A stretch of 64,000 bases of DNA from positions 1,375,501-1,439,500 of the forward strand of contig NZ_FNTJ01000001.1 in NCBI RefSeq assembly GCF_900105185.1, given 5' to 3'. Positions 8,549 through 20,676 of this stretch are shown here, piece by piece; within the stretch, counting starts at the first letter, position 1; each line of letters starts with the position of its first letter. The translations under genes and the position numbers were made by a program. The DNA is from Pseudomonas saponiphila. GTDB lineage: Bacteria > Pseudomonadota > Gammaproteobacteria > Pseudomonadales > Pseudomonadaceae. The notes under the pieces were generated by a model, which was not told where the DNA came from, did not search any database, and worked only from the letters and a program-made list of their open reading frames with translations.

Positions 8549-9925
8549 TCAGCACTCGATAATGTTCACGGCCAAACCGCCACGGGCGGTTTCCTTGTAT
8601 TTGCTTTTCATGTCGGCGCCGGTCTGGCGCATGGTACGGATGACCTTGTCGAGGGAGACGAAATGCTGGCCGTCGCCGCGCAGGGCCATGCGCACCGCAT
8701 TGATGGCCTTCACCGAACCCATGGCATTGCGCTCGATGCAGGGCACCTGCACCAGGCCGCCGATCGGGTCGCAGGTCAGCCCGAGGTTGTGTTCCATGCC
8801 GATTTCCGCGGCGTTCTCCACCTGCTGCACGCTGCCGCCGAGGACTTCGCACAGGGCCCCGGCGGCCATCGAGCAGGCCACGCCCACTTCGCCCTGGCAG
8901 CCGACTTCAGCGCCGGAGATCGAGGCGTTTTCCTTGTACAGGATGCCGATGGCCGCAGCCGTGAGGAGAAAACGCACCACCCCGTCTTCGTTGGCCCCGG
9001 GAATGAAGCGCATGTAGTAGTGCAGCACCGCCGGGATGATCCCGGCTGCACCGTTGGTGGGCGCGGTAACTACTCGCCCGCCGTTGGCGTTTTCCTCGTT
9101 GACCGCCAGGGCGTAGAGATTGACCCAGTCCAGCACCGACAGCGCGTCACGCAGCGCCGCTTCCGGGTGCTGGCACAACTGGCGGTGCAGGGCGGCGGCG
9201 CGCCGCTTGACCTTGAGCCCGCCCGGCAGGATGCCTTCATTGCGGCAACCGGCAGCCACGCAGTCCTGCATCACTTGCCAGATCTTCAGCAGACCGGCGC
9301 GGGTTTCCGCTTCCGGGCGCCAGGCGCTTTCGTTGGTCAGCATCACCTGGCTGATGGACAGGCCATAGGTGCTGCAATGTTGCAGCAGCTCCTTGGCGGT
9401 CTTGAAGGGGAAGGTCAGGCGAGTGGTGTCTTCGACGATACGGTCGGCGCCGGCGGCGTCTTCGTCGACCACGAAACCGCCGCCCACGGAGTAGTACTCA
9501 CGGCTGCGGATCTGCAGACCGGCGCTATCGAAGGCTCGGAAAATCATGCCGTTGGGGTGATAGGCCAGGGGCTTGCGGATCATTGCCAGGTGTTCTTTCT
9601 CGTTGAACGCAATGCTGCGCTCACCGAGCAGGTTGATTTGCCCGCTGCTGCGTATTGCCTGCAGGCGCGCGGCGATGTTCTCGGTATTCACGGTGTCCGG
9701 ATGTTCGCCTTCCAGGCCCAGCAAGACCGCCTTGTCGCTGCCGTGGCCTTTGCCGGTGGCGCCCAGCGAGCCGTACAGCTCGACCTTGACGCAAGCGGTA
9801 GCCGCCAGCAGGTCATCGCGGCGCAGGCCTTCGACAAAGCGCGCAGCCGCGCGCATCGGGCCGACGGTGTGGGAGCTGGAGGGGCCGATGCCAATCTTGA
9901 ACAGGTCGAACACGCTCAGGGACAT
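8549..9925 (-). CDS. sdaA: L-serine dehydratase (single-chain, iron-sulfur type)
   Basis: It deaminates L-serine to pyruvate, finishing the glycine-to-pyruvate route of this operon. The 458-residue protein starts at 9925 after GGAGAACCAAC. The beta-domain opens with [20 protein letters not shown]. The alpha-domain carries [33 protein letters not shown] and [20 protein letters not shown], which contain the cysteines expected to hold the [4Fe-4S] cluster. Length matches the fused bacterial SdaA type. A 114-bp gap to gcvP contains a large hairpin. Confidence 0.95.
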   Translation of the reverse strand: MSLSVFDLFKIGIGPSSSHTVGPMRAAARFVEGLRRDDLLAATACVKVELYGSLGATGKGHGSDKAVLLGLEGEHPDTVNTENIAARLQAIRSSGQINLLGERSIAFNEKEHLAMIRKPLAYHPNGMIFRAFDSAGLQIRSREYYSVGGGFVVDEDAAGADRIVEDTTRLTFPFKTAKELLQHCSTYGLSISQVMLTNESAWRPEAETRAGLLKIWQVMQDCVAAGCRNEGILPGGLKVKRRAAALHRQLCQHPEAALRDALSVLDWVNLYALAVNEENANGGRVVTAPTNGAAGIIPAVLHYYMRFIPGANEDGVVRFLLTAAAIGILYKENASISGAEVGCQGEVGVACSMAAGALCEVLGGSVQQVENAAEIGMEHNLGLTCDPIGGLVQVPCIERNAMGSVKAINAVRMALRGDGQHFVSLDKVIRTMRQTGADMKSKYKETARGGLAVNIIEC

Positions 9926-9962
9926 GTTGGTTCTCCGGTTTCTTGTTATAGAGACAGCGGCA

Positions 9963-10036
9963 AGCCACAAGCGACAAGCTGCAAGTCAGAGGCCGTTCGG
10001 CTCTTTCTTGCAGCTTGAGGCTACTAGCTTGTGGCT
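9963..10036. repeat. Nested inverted-repeat element between gcvP and sdaA
   Basis: Outer arms AGCCACAAGC (9963-9972) and GCTTGTGGCT (10027-10036) and inner arms AAGCTGCAAG (9976-9985) and CTTGCAGCTT (10007-10016) are both perfect. A third small hairpin, GAGGCCG-TT-CGGCTC, lies in the loop. No T-run follows. Repeats built on AAGCTGCAAG occur in intergenic DNA of other pseudomonads. A role in mRNA stability or partial termination inside the operon is possible but unproven. Confidence 0.6.
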
Positions 10037-10039
10037 GCC

Positions 10040-12889
10040 TTAGGCGTAGCTTTCGATCGACGGGCAGGCACACACCAGGTTGCGGTCGCCGAACACGTTG
10101 TCGACCCGGCCAACCGGCGGCCAGTACTTGCCTTCGATCAGCGAGGCCACTGGGTAAACGGCCTGCTCGCGGCTGTACGGGTGGGCCCACTCGCCCACCA
10201 GTTCTGCCGCCGTGTGCGGAGCGTTCTTCAGCGGGTTGTCGTCCTTGTCCAGGGTGCCGTTTTCCACCGCGCGGATTTCCTCGCGGATGCGGATCATGGC
10301 ATCGCAGAAGCGGTCCAGTTCCTCTTTGGATTCGCTTTCGGTCGGCTCGATCATCAGGGTGCCGGCCACGGGGAAGGACATGGTCGGGGCGTGGAAGCCG
10401 AAGTCGATCAGGCGCTTGGCCACGTCATCGACGCTGATTCCGCTGCTGTCTTTCAGCGGACGCAGGTCGAGGATGCATTCGTGGGCCACCAGGCCGTTGC
10501 TGCCGGTGTAGAGCACGGGGTAGTGCTCTTCCAGGCGCCGCGAAATGTAGTTGGCGTTGAGGATCGCCAGTTGCGATGCGCGCTTGAGGCCGGCGCCGCC
10601 CATCATGCGGATGTACATCCAGGTGATCGGCAGGATGCTGGCGCTGCCGAACGGTGCGGCACACACCGCGCCTTTCTTGTTCTCCAGTGCGGCGTGGCCC
10701 GGCAGGAAGGGCGCCAGGTGCGCCTTGACGCCGATCGGGCCGACGCCCGGACCGCCACCGCCGTGGGGAATGCAGAAGGTCTTGTGCAGGTTCAGGTGGG
10801 ACACGTCGCCGCCGAACTTGCCCGGCGCGCAGAGGCCGACCATGGCGTTCATGTTGGCGCCGTCGATGTACACCTGGCCGCCGTTGTCATGAATGATCCC
10901 GCAGATTTCGCGGATGCCTTCCTCGAACACGCCGTGGGTCGACGGGTAGGTGATCATCAGCGCGGCGAGATGCTCGCGATGCTCGATGGCCTTGGCCCGC
11001 AGGTCTTCGATATCGACGTTGCCGCGGGCGTCGCAGGCGGTGACCACCACGCGCATACCGGCCATGTTGGCGGTGGCCGGGTTGGTGCCGTGGGCCGATG
11101 ACGGGATCAGGCAGATGTCGCGACGGTCATCGCCACGGCTCTGGTGATAGGCACGAATGGCCAGCAGACCGGCGTATTCACCCTGGGAACCGGCGTTGGG
11201 TTGCAGGGAGACGGCGTCGTAGCCGGTCGCGGCGCAGAGCATCGCCTCCAGCTCGGTGGTCAGTTGCTGGTAGCCGGCGCTTTGCTCAGCCGGGGCGAAG
11301 GGGTGCAGGGCACCGAATTCGGCCCAGGTGATCGGGATCATCTCGCTGGCGGCGTTGAGCTTCATGGTGCAGGAGCCCAGCGGGATCATGGTGCGGTCCA
11401 GGGCCAGGTCCTTGTCTGCCAGCTTGCGCAGGTAGCGCATCAGCTCGGTTTCCGAGTGATAGCGGTTGAACACCGGGTGGCTGAGGATCGCCGACTGACG
11501 TACCAGGGCCGCGGGGATGCTGCTGGTGACCGCAGCCGCCAGTGCGGCGAAGTCCGGCGCGGGCTTGCCCTCGCCCAGTAGGCTCCACAGGCCTTCGACG
11601 TCGGCATGGGTGGTGGTTTCGTCCAGGGACAAGCCCAGGCGCTCGGCGTCGATCACCCGCAGGTTGATGCCCTGGGCGCGGGCCTTGTCGTGCAGCGCGG
11701 CGGTGCTGGCACCGGTGTGCAGGCTCAGGGTGTCGAAGAAGTTGTCCTGCTCCACGACCAGCCCCAGATCCTTCAGCCCCTTGGCCAGGATCGCGGTCAG
11801 CTGGTGGATGCGCTGGGCAATCTGGATCAGGCCCTTGGGACCGTGATAGACGGCATACATGCTGGCGATGTTGGCCAGCAGGACCTGAGCGGTGCAGATG
11901 TTGCTGGTGGCCTTTTCGCGGCGAATATGCTGCTCGCGGGTCTGCATGGCCAGGCGCAGGGCCGGCTTGCCGAAACGGTCTACGGAGACGCCGACCAGAC
12001 GGCCCGGCATGTCGCGCTTGAAGGCATCGCGAGTGGAGAAATAGGCCGCATGCGGGCCACCGAAGCCCAGCGGTACACCGAAGCGCTGGGCGCTGCCGAT
12101 GGCCACGTCGGCGCCGAACTCACCGGGCGGGGTCAGCAGGGTCAGGGCCAGCAGGTCGGCGGCCACGGCCACCAGGGCGTTGGCGGCGTGGAAGCGCTCG
12201 GTCAGTTCGCGGTAGTCGAACAGATCGCCGTTGCTTGCCGGGTATTGCAGCAGGGCACCGAAGAACGGGCTGACGTCGGTCAGCTTGCGCTCATCGCCCA
12301 CCACCACGTTGATTCCCAGGGGCTCGGCACGGGTGCGCAACACGTCCAGGGTCTGCGGGTGGCAATGCACCGAAGCGAAGAAGGCGTGGCTGCCCTTGTT
12401 CTTGCTCAGGCGCTTGCAGAAGGTCATGGCTTCGGCGGCGGCGGTGCCTTCGTCGAGCAGCGAGGCGTTGGCGATCGGCAGGCCGGTCAGGTCGCTGATC
12501 AGGGTCTGGAAGTTCAGCAGGGCTTCCAGGCGGCCCTGGGAAATTTCCGGCTGGTAGGGGGTGTAGGCGGTGTACCAGGCCGGGTTCTCCAGAAGGTTGC
12601 GCAGGATCGGCGAGGGGGTATGGCAGCTGTAGTAGCCCTGGCCGATGTAGGTCTTGAACAGCTGGTTCTTGGCAGCGATGGCCTTGATCGAGGCCAGGGC
12701 CTGGGCTTCGCTCTGGCCCTGGCCCAGGTCCAGCACGCTGGTGCCCTTGATGCTGTCGGGGATCACGCTGGCGCTCAGGGCTTCCAGGGAGTCGAAGCCC
12801 AGGCTGTTGAGCATGGCTTGTTCATCGGCCTGGCGCGGGCCGATGTGGCGCGCGATGAATTCGTTGGCGGTGGTCAGGTTGACGGTCAT
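10040..12889 (-). CDS. gcvP: Glycine dehydrogenase (decarboxylating), P protein
   Basis: GcvP is a PLP enzyme that decarboxylates glycine and passes the aminomethyl group to the lipoyl arm of GcvH. The 949-residue protein is the full-length fused (PA+PB) type. It opens with [22 protein letters not shown]. The N-half has [14 protein letters not shown] and the C-half [16 protein letters not shown]. The PLP lysine lies in [16 protein letters not shown], preceded by [15 protein letters not shown]. It starts 10 bp after gcvH, so the two are surely co-transcribed. Confidence 0.97.
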   Translation of the reverse strand: MTVNLTTANEFIARHIGPRQADEQAMLNSLGFDSLEALSASVIPDSIKGTSVLDLGQGQSEAQALASIKAIAAKNQLFKTYIGQGYYSCHTPSPILRNLLENPAWYTAYTPYQPEISQGRLEALLNFQTLISDLTGLPIANASLLDEGTAAAEAMTFCKRLSKNKGSHAFFASVHCHPQTLDVLRTRAEPLGINVVVGDERKLTDVSPFFGALLQYPASNGDLFDYRELTERFHAANALVAVAADLLALTLLTPPGEFGADVAIGSAQRFGVPLGFGGPHAAYFSTRDAFKRDMPGRLVGVSVDRFGKPALRLAMQTREQHIRREKATSNICTAQVLLANIASMYAVYHGPKGLIQIAQRIHQLTAILAKGLKDLGLVVEQDNFFDTLSLHTGASTAALHDKARAQGINLRVIDAERLGLSLDETTTHADVEGLWSLLGEGKPAPDFAALAAAVTSSIPAALVRQSAILSHPVFNRYHSETELMRYLRKLADKDLALDRTMIPLGSCTMKLNAASEMIPITWAEFGALHPFAPAEQSAGYQQLTTELEAMLCAATGYDAVSLQPNAGSQGEYAGLLAIRAYHQSRGDDRRDICLIPSSAHGTNPATANMAGMRVVVTACDARGNVDIEDLRAKAIEHREHLAALMITYPSTHGVFEEGIREICGIIHDNGGQVYIDGANMNAMVGLCAPGKFGGDVSHLNLHKTFCIPHGGGGPGVGPIGVKAHLAPFLPGHAALENKKGAVCAAPFGSASILPITWMYIRMMGGAGLKRASQLAILNANYISRRLEEHYPVLYTGSNGLVAHECILDLRPLKDSSGISVDDVAKRLIDFGFHAPTMSFPVAGTLMIEPTESESKEELDRFCDAMIRIREEIRAVENGTLDKDDNPLKNAPHTAAELVGEWAHPYSREQAVYPVASLIEGKYWPPVGRVDNVFGDRNLVCACPSIESYA

Positions 12890-12899
12890 GACGGGCTCC

Positions 12900-13283
12900 T
12901 CAGGCTTCGGCGCTGGCTTTGATCAGGCGATCGTAGGCGTCCTGATCCAGCAGTTGGCCAACGGCGGCGGCATCGGCGGGAATGAAGCGGAAGAACCAGC
13001 CTTCGCCCAGCGGATCTTCGTTGACCAGTTCCGGGCTGTCTTCCAGGGCCGGGTTGATGGCGACCACTTCACCGTTGAGCGGCATGTACACGCCGCTGGC
13101 GGCCTTTACCGATTCCACGGTGGCGGCTTCGGCGCCCTTTTCGTAGCTCTGCAGCTCCGGCAGTTGCACAAACACCACATCACCCAGGGCGTTCTGGGCG
13201 AAAGCCGTGATGCCGACGGTGACACTGCCATCCGCTTCGCTACGCAGCCATTCGTGATCTTCAGTAAAACGCAACTCGCTCAT
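12900..13283 (-). CDS. gcvH: Glycine cleavage system H protein
   Basis: GcvH is the 127-residue lipoyl carrier that shuttles the aminomethyl group between the P, T and L proteins. The lipoylated Lys60 sits in [19 protein letters not shown]. The N-terminus [10 protein letters not shown] and the [20 protein letters not shown] block are family signatures. It is the first gene of the operon, about 80 bp downstream of a sigma-54 promoter, with GGAGTTTCC before the ATG. No gene for the L protein is present here; the lipoamide dehydrogenase must be shared with another complex. Confidence 0.97.
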   Translation of the reverse strand: MSELRFTEDHEWLRSEADGSVTVGITAFAQNALGDVVFVQLPELQSYEKGAEAATVESVKAASGVYMPLNGEVVAINPALEDSPELVNEDPLGEGWFFRFIPADAAAVGQLLDQDAYDRLIKASAEA

Positions 13284-13363
13284 GGAAACTCCTCAGGGGC
13301 CAGACTCGTCTGGTGGACGCGATTGAATGCTCGTGCGGGGCCGAGCCGGATGGCTATACCCTT

Positions 13364-13380
13364 AGCAAGAACGCGGCCAA
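13364..13380 (-). promoter_or_regulatory. Sigma-54 (-24/-12) promoter of gcvH-gcvP-sdaA-gcvT
   Basis: On the minus strand the sequence reads TTGGCCGCGTTCTTGCT. The -24 GG and -12 GC are exactly 10 bp apart and match YTGGCNNGNNNNTTGCW. It lies about 80 bp before the gcvH start, in line with control by the sigma-54 activator encoded next door. Confidence 0.85.
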
Positions 13381-13444
13381 TAAATATTTAATTCTTTAAA
13401 ATCAATGAGTTGAATATTCAATCTGGATTCGTGTCGGCGTCGAG

Positions 13445-13562
13445 TGTAGCGAAATCGCTACAGCTGACGGCGTGGAAAAAAGGCTTTGAGGATCAAAGCC
13501 TTGCACGGCAGCGATTACAAGGAGGTGTAGCGAAATCGTGCCGCTGTAGCGCTTTCAGTACA
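13445..13562. promoter_or_regulatory. Three 18-bp GcsR-type upstream activating sites
   Basis: Site 1 at 13445-13462 is TGTAGCG-AAAT-CGCTACA, a perfect palindrome. Site 2 at 13526-13543 is TGTAGCG-AAAT-CGTGCCG. Site 3 at 13545-13562 is TGTAGCG-CTTT-CAGTACA. The published P. aeruginosa GcsR consensus is an 18-mer, TGTAACG-N4-CGTTCCG, which these match in size, symmetry and first half. They lie about 80-200 bp upstream of the sigma-54 promoter. A looser symmetric pair CAGTTGCAG/CTGCAACTG (13561-13597) continues the cluster. Confidence 0.8.
13475..13502 (-). terminator. Intrinsic terminator facing left, probably for gcsR
   Basis: AAGGCTTTGA-(3 nt)-TCAAAGCCTT stem; on the minus strand it is followed by a run of six T. 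It would end the gcsR transcript before the gcvH promoter and lies between GcsR sites 1 and 2. Confidence 0.75.
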
Positions 13563-13620
13563 GTTGCAGGTCGTTTTCAGACGTGTATCTGCAACTGACC
13601 CTGCGGGGACAGAACTGACG

Positions 13621-13703
13621 CAGGAGCTGGCTTGCCAGTGAAGGCGTCTTCAAGGGCTGCGCCAGGCTCAAGGATCTCATCGCCGGCAAGCCGGCTCCTA
13701 CGC
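13621..13703. repeat. REP pair (inverted) after gcsR
   Basis: A REP-like CAGGAGCTGGCTTGCCAG head at 13621 faces an inverted copy, CGCCGGCAAGCCGGCTCCTA, at 13681. This is a BIME-like unit just beyond the gcsR stop codon. Confidence 0.8.
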
Positions 13704-13715
13704 AAGAGGGGCCGG

Positions 13716-15224
<1,509 letters not shown>

Positions 15225-15306
15225 GAGGCGACAGAGGCTTCTGGAACACTGAAGGGCGCCAGTATGCCTTGGGCGAGAGCCTTAGTCGAAATCGCTGGAG
15301 CTGTCG

Positions 15307-15384
15307 CAGGAGCCGGCTTGCCGGCGAAGGCGCATCGCAGGCCGATCCGGGGAGGGGGCATTGCGCCGGCAAGCCGGCTCCTAC
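15307..15384. repeat. REP pair (inverted) between gcsR and the DUF5064 gene
   Basis: CAGGAGCCGGCTTGCCGGCG at 15307 faces an inverted CGCCGGCAAGCCGGCTCCTA about 40 bp downstream. Confidence 0.85.
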
Positions 15385-15396
15385 TGAAGTGGGTGG

Positions 15397-15756
15397 TTAT
15401 GCCAGGTGTTCGGGGCTGATCGGGTCGCCGGGCTTGACGTTCAGTTGCTTGCGCACGTCTTCGAACATCTCGTCGTAGTACTTGTGCATGGAGGCAATGC
15501 TGGCGCTCTTGGGCAAACCGTACTGCTGGGCGATGCGCGTGGCGTGACGGGCAAAGTCGAAGGCCAGGTCCTTGGCCAGGAAGAACTGCTCTTTCAAGGA
15601 TTTGCCTTCGATGGTGCCGTGCAGGGTGAACAGCATGCCGTGACCCTCCTTGGGGTCCTGGGCCAGTTCATAGTCGATGCACAGGTTGTAGCTGAAGTCG
15701 TCCTTGCTCAGCGCATGGCGCTCTATATGCAGGTGACCGGGCGCAAACATGGCCAT
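15397..15756 (-). CDS. DUF5064-family protein
   Basis: This 119-residue soluble protein belongs to a small family found mainly in Pseudomonas (DUF5064); the function is unknown. The start at 15756 has GGAGGAGA seven bases upstream. It opens with FAPGHLHIERHALS and contains a beta-rich segment (FSYNLCIDYELAQDP...FTLHGTIEGKS) followed by helices. It lies 71 bp downstream of arcC in the same direction, with no terminator seen between them, so it may be the tail of the arginine deiminase transcript. Confidence 0.7.
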   Translation of the reverse strand: MAMFAPGHLHIERHALSKDDFSYNLCIDYELAQDPKEGHGMLFTLHGTIEGKSLKEQFFLAKDLAFDFARHATRIAQQYGLPKSASIASMHKYYDEMFEDVRKQLNVKPGDPISPEHLA

Positions 15757-15827
15757 AGGCGTCTCTCCTCCAGGGCTTCGAATGAGGGCAGGCAGCGGGC
15801 CTGCCCCGTGTTCTTACAGCAAGCGTC

Positions 15828-16757
15828 TTACAGGTAGCTGATGCCGGTTTTGGCTGTGCTGATGCGGGTGCCGGCCTTGCCCTGGACGATCGCTTCGATG
15901 TCCGAGAGTGAACCGATCACCGCGACTTTGCCAGTGTGCCGGGCAAATTCGCAGGCGGCCTGGACCTTGGGCCCCATGGAGCCGGCGGCGAAGCCCAGCT
16001 TGTCCATTTCATCCGGGTGGGCCTGGGCGATGGCCTTCTGGGTCGGCTTGCCGAAGTCGATGAAGGCTGCGTTGACGTCGGTAGCGATCACCAGCAGGTC
16101 GGCTTCCAGTTGTTCGGCCAGCAGCGCCGAACACAGGTCCTTGTCGATCACCGCCTCGATGCCCTTGAGCTTGCCGTCCTCGCCGTACATGGTCGGGATG
16201 CCGCCACCGCCGGCGCAGATCACGATGCTGCTCTTTTCCAGCAGCCACTTGATCGGGCGGATCTCGAAGATGCGCTTGGGTTTCGGGCTGGCCACCACCC
16301 GGCGGTACTTGTCGCCATCCGGAGCGATGGCCCAGCCTTTCTCCTTGGCCAGTTTCTCGGCTTCTTCCTTGCTGTAGACCGGGCCGATGGGCTTGGTCGG
16401 GTTCTTGAAGGCCGGGTCCTTGGCGTCCACTTCCACCTGGGTCAGCAAGGTGGCGAAGGGCACCTCGAAGTCCAGCAGGTTGCCCAGTTCCTGTTCGATG
16501 ATGTAGCCGATCATGCCTTCAGTCTCGGCCCCGAGCACGTCCAGCGGGTAGGGCGAAACCTGGGTATAGGCCGCTGCCTGCAGCGACAGCAGGCCGACCT
16601 GCGGGCCATTGCCGTGGGCAATCACCAGTTGGTTGCCAGGGTGGATCTTGGCGATCTGTTCGGTGGCGATGCGGATGTTGGCGCGTTGGTTGTCCGCGGT
16701 CATGGGTTCACCACGGCGGAGCAGGGCGTTACCGCCCAGTGCAACGACGATACGCAT
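15828..16757 (-). CDS. arcC: Carbamate kinase
   Basis: It transfers phosphate from carbamoyl phosphate to ADP, the ATP-yielding step of the arginine deiminase pathway. The protein has 309 residues from 16757, where [18 protein letters not shown] is the canonical N-terminus. Other family motifs are [46 protein letters not shown] and [14 protein letters not shown]. It is the fourth gene of arcDABC; a REP pair separates it from arcB. Confidence 0.97.
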   Translation of the reverse strand: MRIVVALGGNALLRRGEPMTADNQRANIRIATEQIAKIHPGNQLVIAHGNGPQVGLLSLQAAAYTQVSPYPLDVLGAETEGMIGYIIEQELGNLLDFEVPFATLLTQVEVDAKDPAFKNPTKPIGPVYSKEEAEKLAKEKGWAIAPDGDKYRRVVASPKPKRIFEIRPIKWLLEKSSIVICAGGGGIPTMYGEDGKLKGIEAVIDKDLCSALLAEQLEADLLVIATDVNAAFIDFGKPTQKAIAQAHPDEMDKLGFAAGSMGPKVQAACEFARHTGKVAVIGSLSDIEAIVQGKAGTRISTAKTGISYL

Positions 16758-16780
16758 AATGCAGTCCTTCTGGAGGCTCT

Positions 16781-16829
16781 GTAGGAGCCGGCTTGCCGGC
16801 GAACAGCGGTTCGCTGGCAAGCCAGCCCC
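16781..16829. repeat. REP pair between arcB and arcC
   Basis: GTAGGAGCCGGCTTGCCGGC at 16781 with a closely spaced degenerate inverted copy, TTCGCTGGCAAGCCAGCC, at 16810. It lies inside the arcDABC operon and could set relative mRNA stability. Confidence 0.8.
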
Positions 16830-16844
16830 GGCAGGGGAGGCGGG

Positions 16845-17855
16845 TTAGAGATCGGCCAGGGTCGAAACCAGGATCGCCTTGATGGTGTGCATGCGGTTTT
16901 CCGCTTGCTCGAAGGCGATGCAGGCTGGCGACTCGAACACGTCGTCGGTCACTTCAATGCCATTGGCCAGGTGCGGATACTGCTCGGCGATCTGCTTGCC
17001 GACCTTGGTATCGCTGTTGTGGAAAGCCGGCAGGCAGTGCATGAACTTGGTCCGTGGATTGCCGGTGGCTTTCATCAACTGGGCGTTGACCTGGTACGGC
17101 AGCAGTTGCTCGATGCGCTCGGCCCAGGCTTCCACCGGCTCACCCATGGACACCCAGACGTCGGTGTGGATGAAGTCCACGCCCTTGACCGCGGCTTTCG
17201 GGTCTTCGGTGAGGGTGATGCGCGCCCCGCTTTCCTCGGCGTACTGCTTGCAGCGTTGCACCAGGTCGTCATGGGGCCACAGCGCCTTGGGCGCGCAGAT
17301 GCGCACGTCCATGCCGAGCTTGGCGCCCACCAGCAGCAGCGAGTTGCCCATGTTGTTGCGCGCGTCGCCCAGGTAGGCGTAGCTGATCTCGTGGATCGGC
17401 TTGTCGGCGTGCTCCCGCATGGTCAGCACGTCGGCGATCATCTGGGTCGGGTGGTATTCATCGGTCAGGCCGTTGAATACCGGAACCCCGGCGAACTTCG
17501 CCAGCTCTTCGACGACCTCCTGCTTGAAGCCGCGGTACTCGATGGCGTCGTACATGCGCCCCAGCACTCGGGCGGTGTCCTTCATGCTTTCCTTGTGGCC
17601 GATCTGCGACGAGTTGGGGTCGATGTAGGTGACGTTGGCACCTTGGTCATAGGCCGCCACTTCGAAGGCGCAACGGGTACGGGTCGAGGTTTTTTCGAAG
17701 ATCAGGGCGATGTTGTTGCCCTTGAGGTGCTGCTGCTCGGTGCCGGTGTACTTGGCGCGTTTCAGGTCGCGGGACAGGTCCAGCAGGTAGCGCAGCTCAC
17801 GCGGAGTGTGGTGTTCCAGGCTCAGCAGATTACGGTTGTGGATATTGAAAGCCAT
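16845..17855 (-). CDS. arcB: Ornithine carbamoyltransferase, catabolic
   Basis: It runs the phosphorolysis of citrulline to ornithine and carbamoyl phosphate. The 336-residue protein from 17855 has the carbamoyl-phosphate motif STRTRCAFE, the [20 protein letters not shown] block, DVWVSMGE and the ornithine loop [11 protein letters not shown]. Length and position in arcDABC point to the catabolic enzyme rather than biosynthetic ArgF. The start has GGAGAT before the ATG. Confidence 0.96.
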   Translation of the reverse strand: MAFNIHNRNLLSLEHHTPRELRYLLDLSRDLKRAKYTGTEQQHLKGNNIALIFEKTSTRTRCAFEVAAYDQGANVTYIDPNSSQIGHKESMKDTARVLGRMYDAIEYRGFKQEVVEELAKFAGVPVFNGLTDEYHPTQMIADVLTMREHADKPIHEISYAYLGDARNNMGNSLLLVGAKLGMDVRICAPKALWPHDDLVQRCKQYAEESGARITLTEDPKAAVKGVDFIHTDVWVSMGEPVEAWAERIEQLLPYQVNAQLMKATGNPRTKFMHCLPAFHNSDTKVGKQIAEQYPHLANGIEVTDDVFESPACIAFEQAENRMHTIKAILVSTLADL

Positions 17856-17939
17856 GATGGATCTCCTTTGATTTCGGTCGTCCACTTGCCGAGGCCCTTT
17901 GTAGGGGCAACGGCAAGCTGCTATGTCGGATAAGGGCGC

Positions 17940-19196
17940 TTAGTAGTCGATCGGGTCGCGGATGATCGGGCAGGTCATGCAGTGGCCACCGCCACGGCCC
18001 CGGCCCAGTTCGCCGGCGCTGATGGTGATGACCTCGACCCCGGCCTTGCGCAGCAGGGTGTTGGTGTAGGTGTTGCGGTCGTAGCCGATGACCACGCCCG
18101 GTTCCACGGCCACCACGTTGTTGCCGTCGTCCCATTGCTCGCGCTCGGCGGCGAAGCTGTTGCCACCGGTTTCCACCACGCGCAGGGCCTTGAGGTTGAG
18201 GGCCTTGGCTACGGTGTCGAGGAAGCTGCTTTCCTCGCGGCGCACGTCGATGCCGCCCGGCTTGCTGTCGTCAGGGCGCAGGCTGAAGGCGACGATCTGG
18301 CTCACCACTTCCGGGAAGACCGTGACCAGGTCGCGGTCGCAGAAGCTGAACACGGTATCCAGGTGCATCGCCGCGCGGGATTTCGGCAAGCCGGCGACGA
18401 TCACCCGTTCCACGGCCTTGTGCTTGAACAGGTTCAGCGCCAGTTGGCCGATGGCCTGGCGCGAGGAGCGCTCGCCCATGCCGATCAGGACCACGCCATT
18501 GCCGATGGGCATCACGTCGCCGCCTTCCAGGGTGGCGTTGCCGTGTTCCTGGTCCGGGTCGCCGTACCAGATCTGGAAGTCGGCGTGGGTGAACTCGGGG
18601 TGGAACTTGTAGATGGCGGTGGTCAGCAGGGTTTCCTGGCGTCGCGCCGGCCAGTACATCGGGTTCAGGGTCACGCCGCCATAGATCCAGCAGGTGGTGT
18701 CGCGGGTGAACTGGGTGTTGGGCAGCGGCGGCAGGATGAAGCTGGAGTGGCCGAGGAAGTCGCGGAACATCTCGATGGTCTTGCCACCGAAGCTGGTGGG
18801 CAGGTCATCGGCGGATACGCCACCGATCAGGAATTCGGCGACCTTGCGCGGCTCCAGGCTGCGCAGCCACGAACCGACTTCATTGACCAGGCCCAGGCCG
18901 ACCTGGTTGGCGGTGATCTTGCGCTCCAGGATCCAGTCCAGGGCTTCGGGCATGGCGACGATGTCGGTCAGCAGGTTGTGCATTTCCAGCACGTCGATGT
19001 CCCGCTCGCGCATCTTGGTGACGAAGTCGAAGTGGTCGCGTTTGGCCTGGGCCACCCACAACACATCATCGAACAGCAGTTCATCGCAGTTGTTCGGGGT
19101 CAGCCGCTGATGGGCCAGGCCTGGGGAGCAAACCATGACTTTGCGCAGTTTGCCGGCTTCGGAATGGACGCCGTACTTAACTTTTTCCGTGGTCAT
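17940..19196 (-). CDS. arcA: Arginine deiminase
   Basis: It hydrolyses arginine to citrulline and ammonia. The protein has 418 residues from 19196 ([20 protein letters not shown]), the usual Pseudomonas length. Motifs are [34 protein letters not shown], the catalytic His region [15 protein letters not shown] and the catalytic Cys in [14 protein letters not shown] near the C-terminus. It sits between arcD and arcB and provides the entry step of the pathway. Confidence 0.97.
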   Translation of the reverse strand: MTTEKVKYGVHSEAGKLRKVMVCSPGLAHQRLTPNNCDELLFDDVLWVAQAKRDHFDFVTKMRERDIDVLEMHNLLTDIVAMPEALDWILERKITANQVGLGLVNEVGSWLRSLEPRKVAEFLIGGVSADDLPTSFGGKTIEMFRDFLGHSSFILPPLPNTQFTRDTTCWIYGGVTLNPMYWPARRQETLLTTAIYKFHPEFTHADFQIWYGDPDQEHGNATLEGGDVMPIGNGVVLIGMGERSSRQAIGQLALNLFKHKAVERVIVAGLPKSRAAMHLDTVFSFCDRDLVTVFPEVVSQIVAFSLRPDDSKPGGIDVRREESSFLDTVAKALNLKALRVVETGGNSFAAEREQWDDGNNVVAVEPGVVIGYDRNTYTNTLLRKAGVEVITISAGELGRGRGGGHCMTCPIIRDPIDY

Positions 19197-19248
19197 TACT
19201 GTGATCCTCCAGAGACAAAACAATCGGGGTGTGGCTTCAAAGGCAGTG

Positions 19249-20676
19249 CTACAGGGTCAGGAAGCCGGCGTAGAGTCCGTAGGCCGCCACCAGGGCGCCT
19301 ATGACCACCGCGGCAAAAATCAGCTTCTCGACGTTGGTGAAAATCGGTTTTTGCAGTTCCAGCTTGGCCTTGGCGAACAGCACCACGCCGGGGGCGTAGA
19401 GCAGGGCCGAGAGCAGCAGGTACTTGACCCCGCCGGCATACAGCAGCCAGATCGCGTAGAGCAGGGCGATGCCACCGATGACCAGGTCCTTCTTGCGTTC
19501 GGCCAGGGCCTGTTCGTAGGTTTCGCCACGTACCGCCAGCAACACCGCATAGGCCGCCGACCACAGGTAGGGCACCAGGATCATCGAGGTGGCGAGGTAG
19601 ATCAGCGACAGGTAGGTGCCCTTGGAGAACAGGGTGATGATCAGGAAGACCTGCACCATGACGTTGGTCAGCCACAGGGCATTGGCCGGTACGTGGTTGG
19701 CGTTCTCGCGGCGCAGGAACTCCGGCATGGTGTGGTCCTTGGCCGCGGCGAACATGATCTCCGCGCACAGCAGCACCCAGGACAGCAGCGCCCCCAGCAG
19801 CGAGATGATCAGGCCGACGCTGATCAGCACCGCGCCCCAGTGGCCCACCACGTGCTCCAGCACGGCAGCCATGGACGGGTTCTGCAGCTTGGCCAGTTCC
19901 GGCTGGGTCATGATCCCCAGGGACAGCACGTTCACCAGCACCAGGAACAGCAGCACGGTGATGAAGCCGATGACGGTGGCCTTGCCCACGTCCGAGCGTT
20001 TTTCCGCCCGGGACGAGAAGATGCTCGCGCCCTCGATGCCGATGAACACCCACACGGTGACCAGCATCATGTTGCGCACCTGATTCATCACGCTGCCCAG
20101 GTCCGGGTTGTTCCGGCCCCAGATGTCGGCGGTGAAGATGTCCAGCTTGAAAGCGAACAGGGCGATCAGCACGAACAGCAGCAGCGGTACGACCTTGGCG
20201 ACCGTGGTCACCAGGTTGATGAAGGCCGCTTCCTTGATTCCGCGCAGCACCAGAAAGTGCACGGCCCAGAGCAGTACCGAGGCACCGATCACCGCGGCTG
20301 GGGTGTTGCCCTCGCCGAAGATCGGGAAGAAGTAGCCCAGTGTGCTGAACAGCAGGACGAAATAGCCGACGTTGCCCAGCCAGGCACTGATCCAGTAGCC
20401 CCAGGCCGATGAAAAGCCCATGTAGTCGCCGAAACCGGCCTTGGCGTAGGCATAGACGCCGCCGTCCAGATCAGGTTTGCGATTGGCCAGAGTTTGAAAG
20501 ACGAATGCCAAGGTCAACATGCCGACAGCGGTAATCGCCCAACCAATAAGAACTGCACCAACATCGGCGCTGGCTGCCATGTTTTGCGGTAAGGAAAAGA
20601 TCCCTCCGCCAATCATGGAACCCACTACCAGGGCGACTAAGGCGCCCAGTCTTAGTTTTCCGGGAGATTCAGACAT
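19249..20676 (-). CDS. arcD: Arginine/ornithine antiporter
   Basis: This is an inner-membrane exchanger of the APC superfamily (475 residues, about 12-13 helices) that imports arginine and exports ornithine without energy cost. The first helix carries [35 protein letters not shown] and [21 protein letters not shown] are ArcD-type blocks. It is the first gene of arcDABC and has the Anr box about 60 bp upstream. A close paralogue is encoded divergently at 21126. Confidence 0.94.
   Translation of the reverse strand: MSESPGKLRLGALVALVVGSMIGGGIFSLPQNMAASADVGAVLIGWAITAVGMLTLAFVFQTLANRKPDLDGGVYAYAKAGFGDYMGFSSAWGYWISAWLGNVGYFVLLFSTLGYFFPIFGEGNTPAAVIGASVLLWAVHFLVLRGIKEAAFINLVTTVAKVVPLLLFVLIALFAFKLDIFTADIWGRNNPDLGSVMNQVRNMMLVTVWVFIGIEGASIFSSRAEKRSDVGKATVIGFITVLLFLVLVNVLSLGIMTQPELAKLQNPSMAAVLEHVVGHWGAVLISVGLIISLLGALLSWVLLCAEIMFAAAKDHTMPEFLRRENANHVPANALWLTNVMVQVFLIITLFSKGTYLSLIYLATSMILVPYLWSAAYAVLLAVRGETYEQALAERKKDLVIGGIALLYAIWLLYAGGVKYLLLSALLYAPGVVLFAKAKLELQKPIFTNVEKLIFAAVVIGALVAAYGLYAGFLTL

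Noticed and set aside
13284..13363. Glycine riboswitch in the gcvH leader
   Set aside because: The leader after the sigma-54 promoter is only about 70 nt and shows no paired aptamer helices. Control by GcsR explains glycine response.
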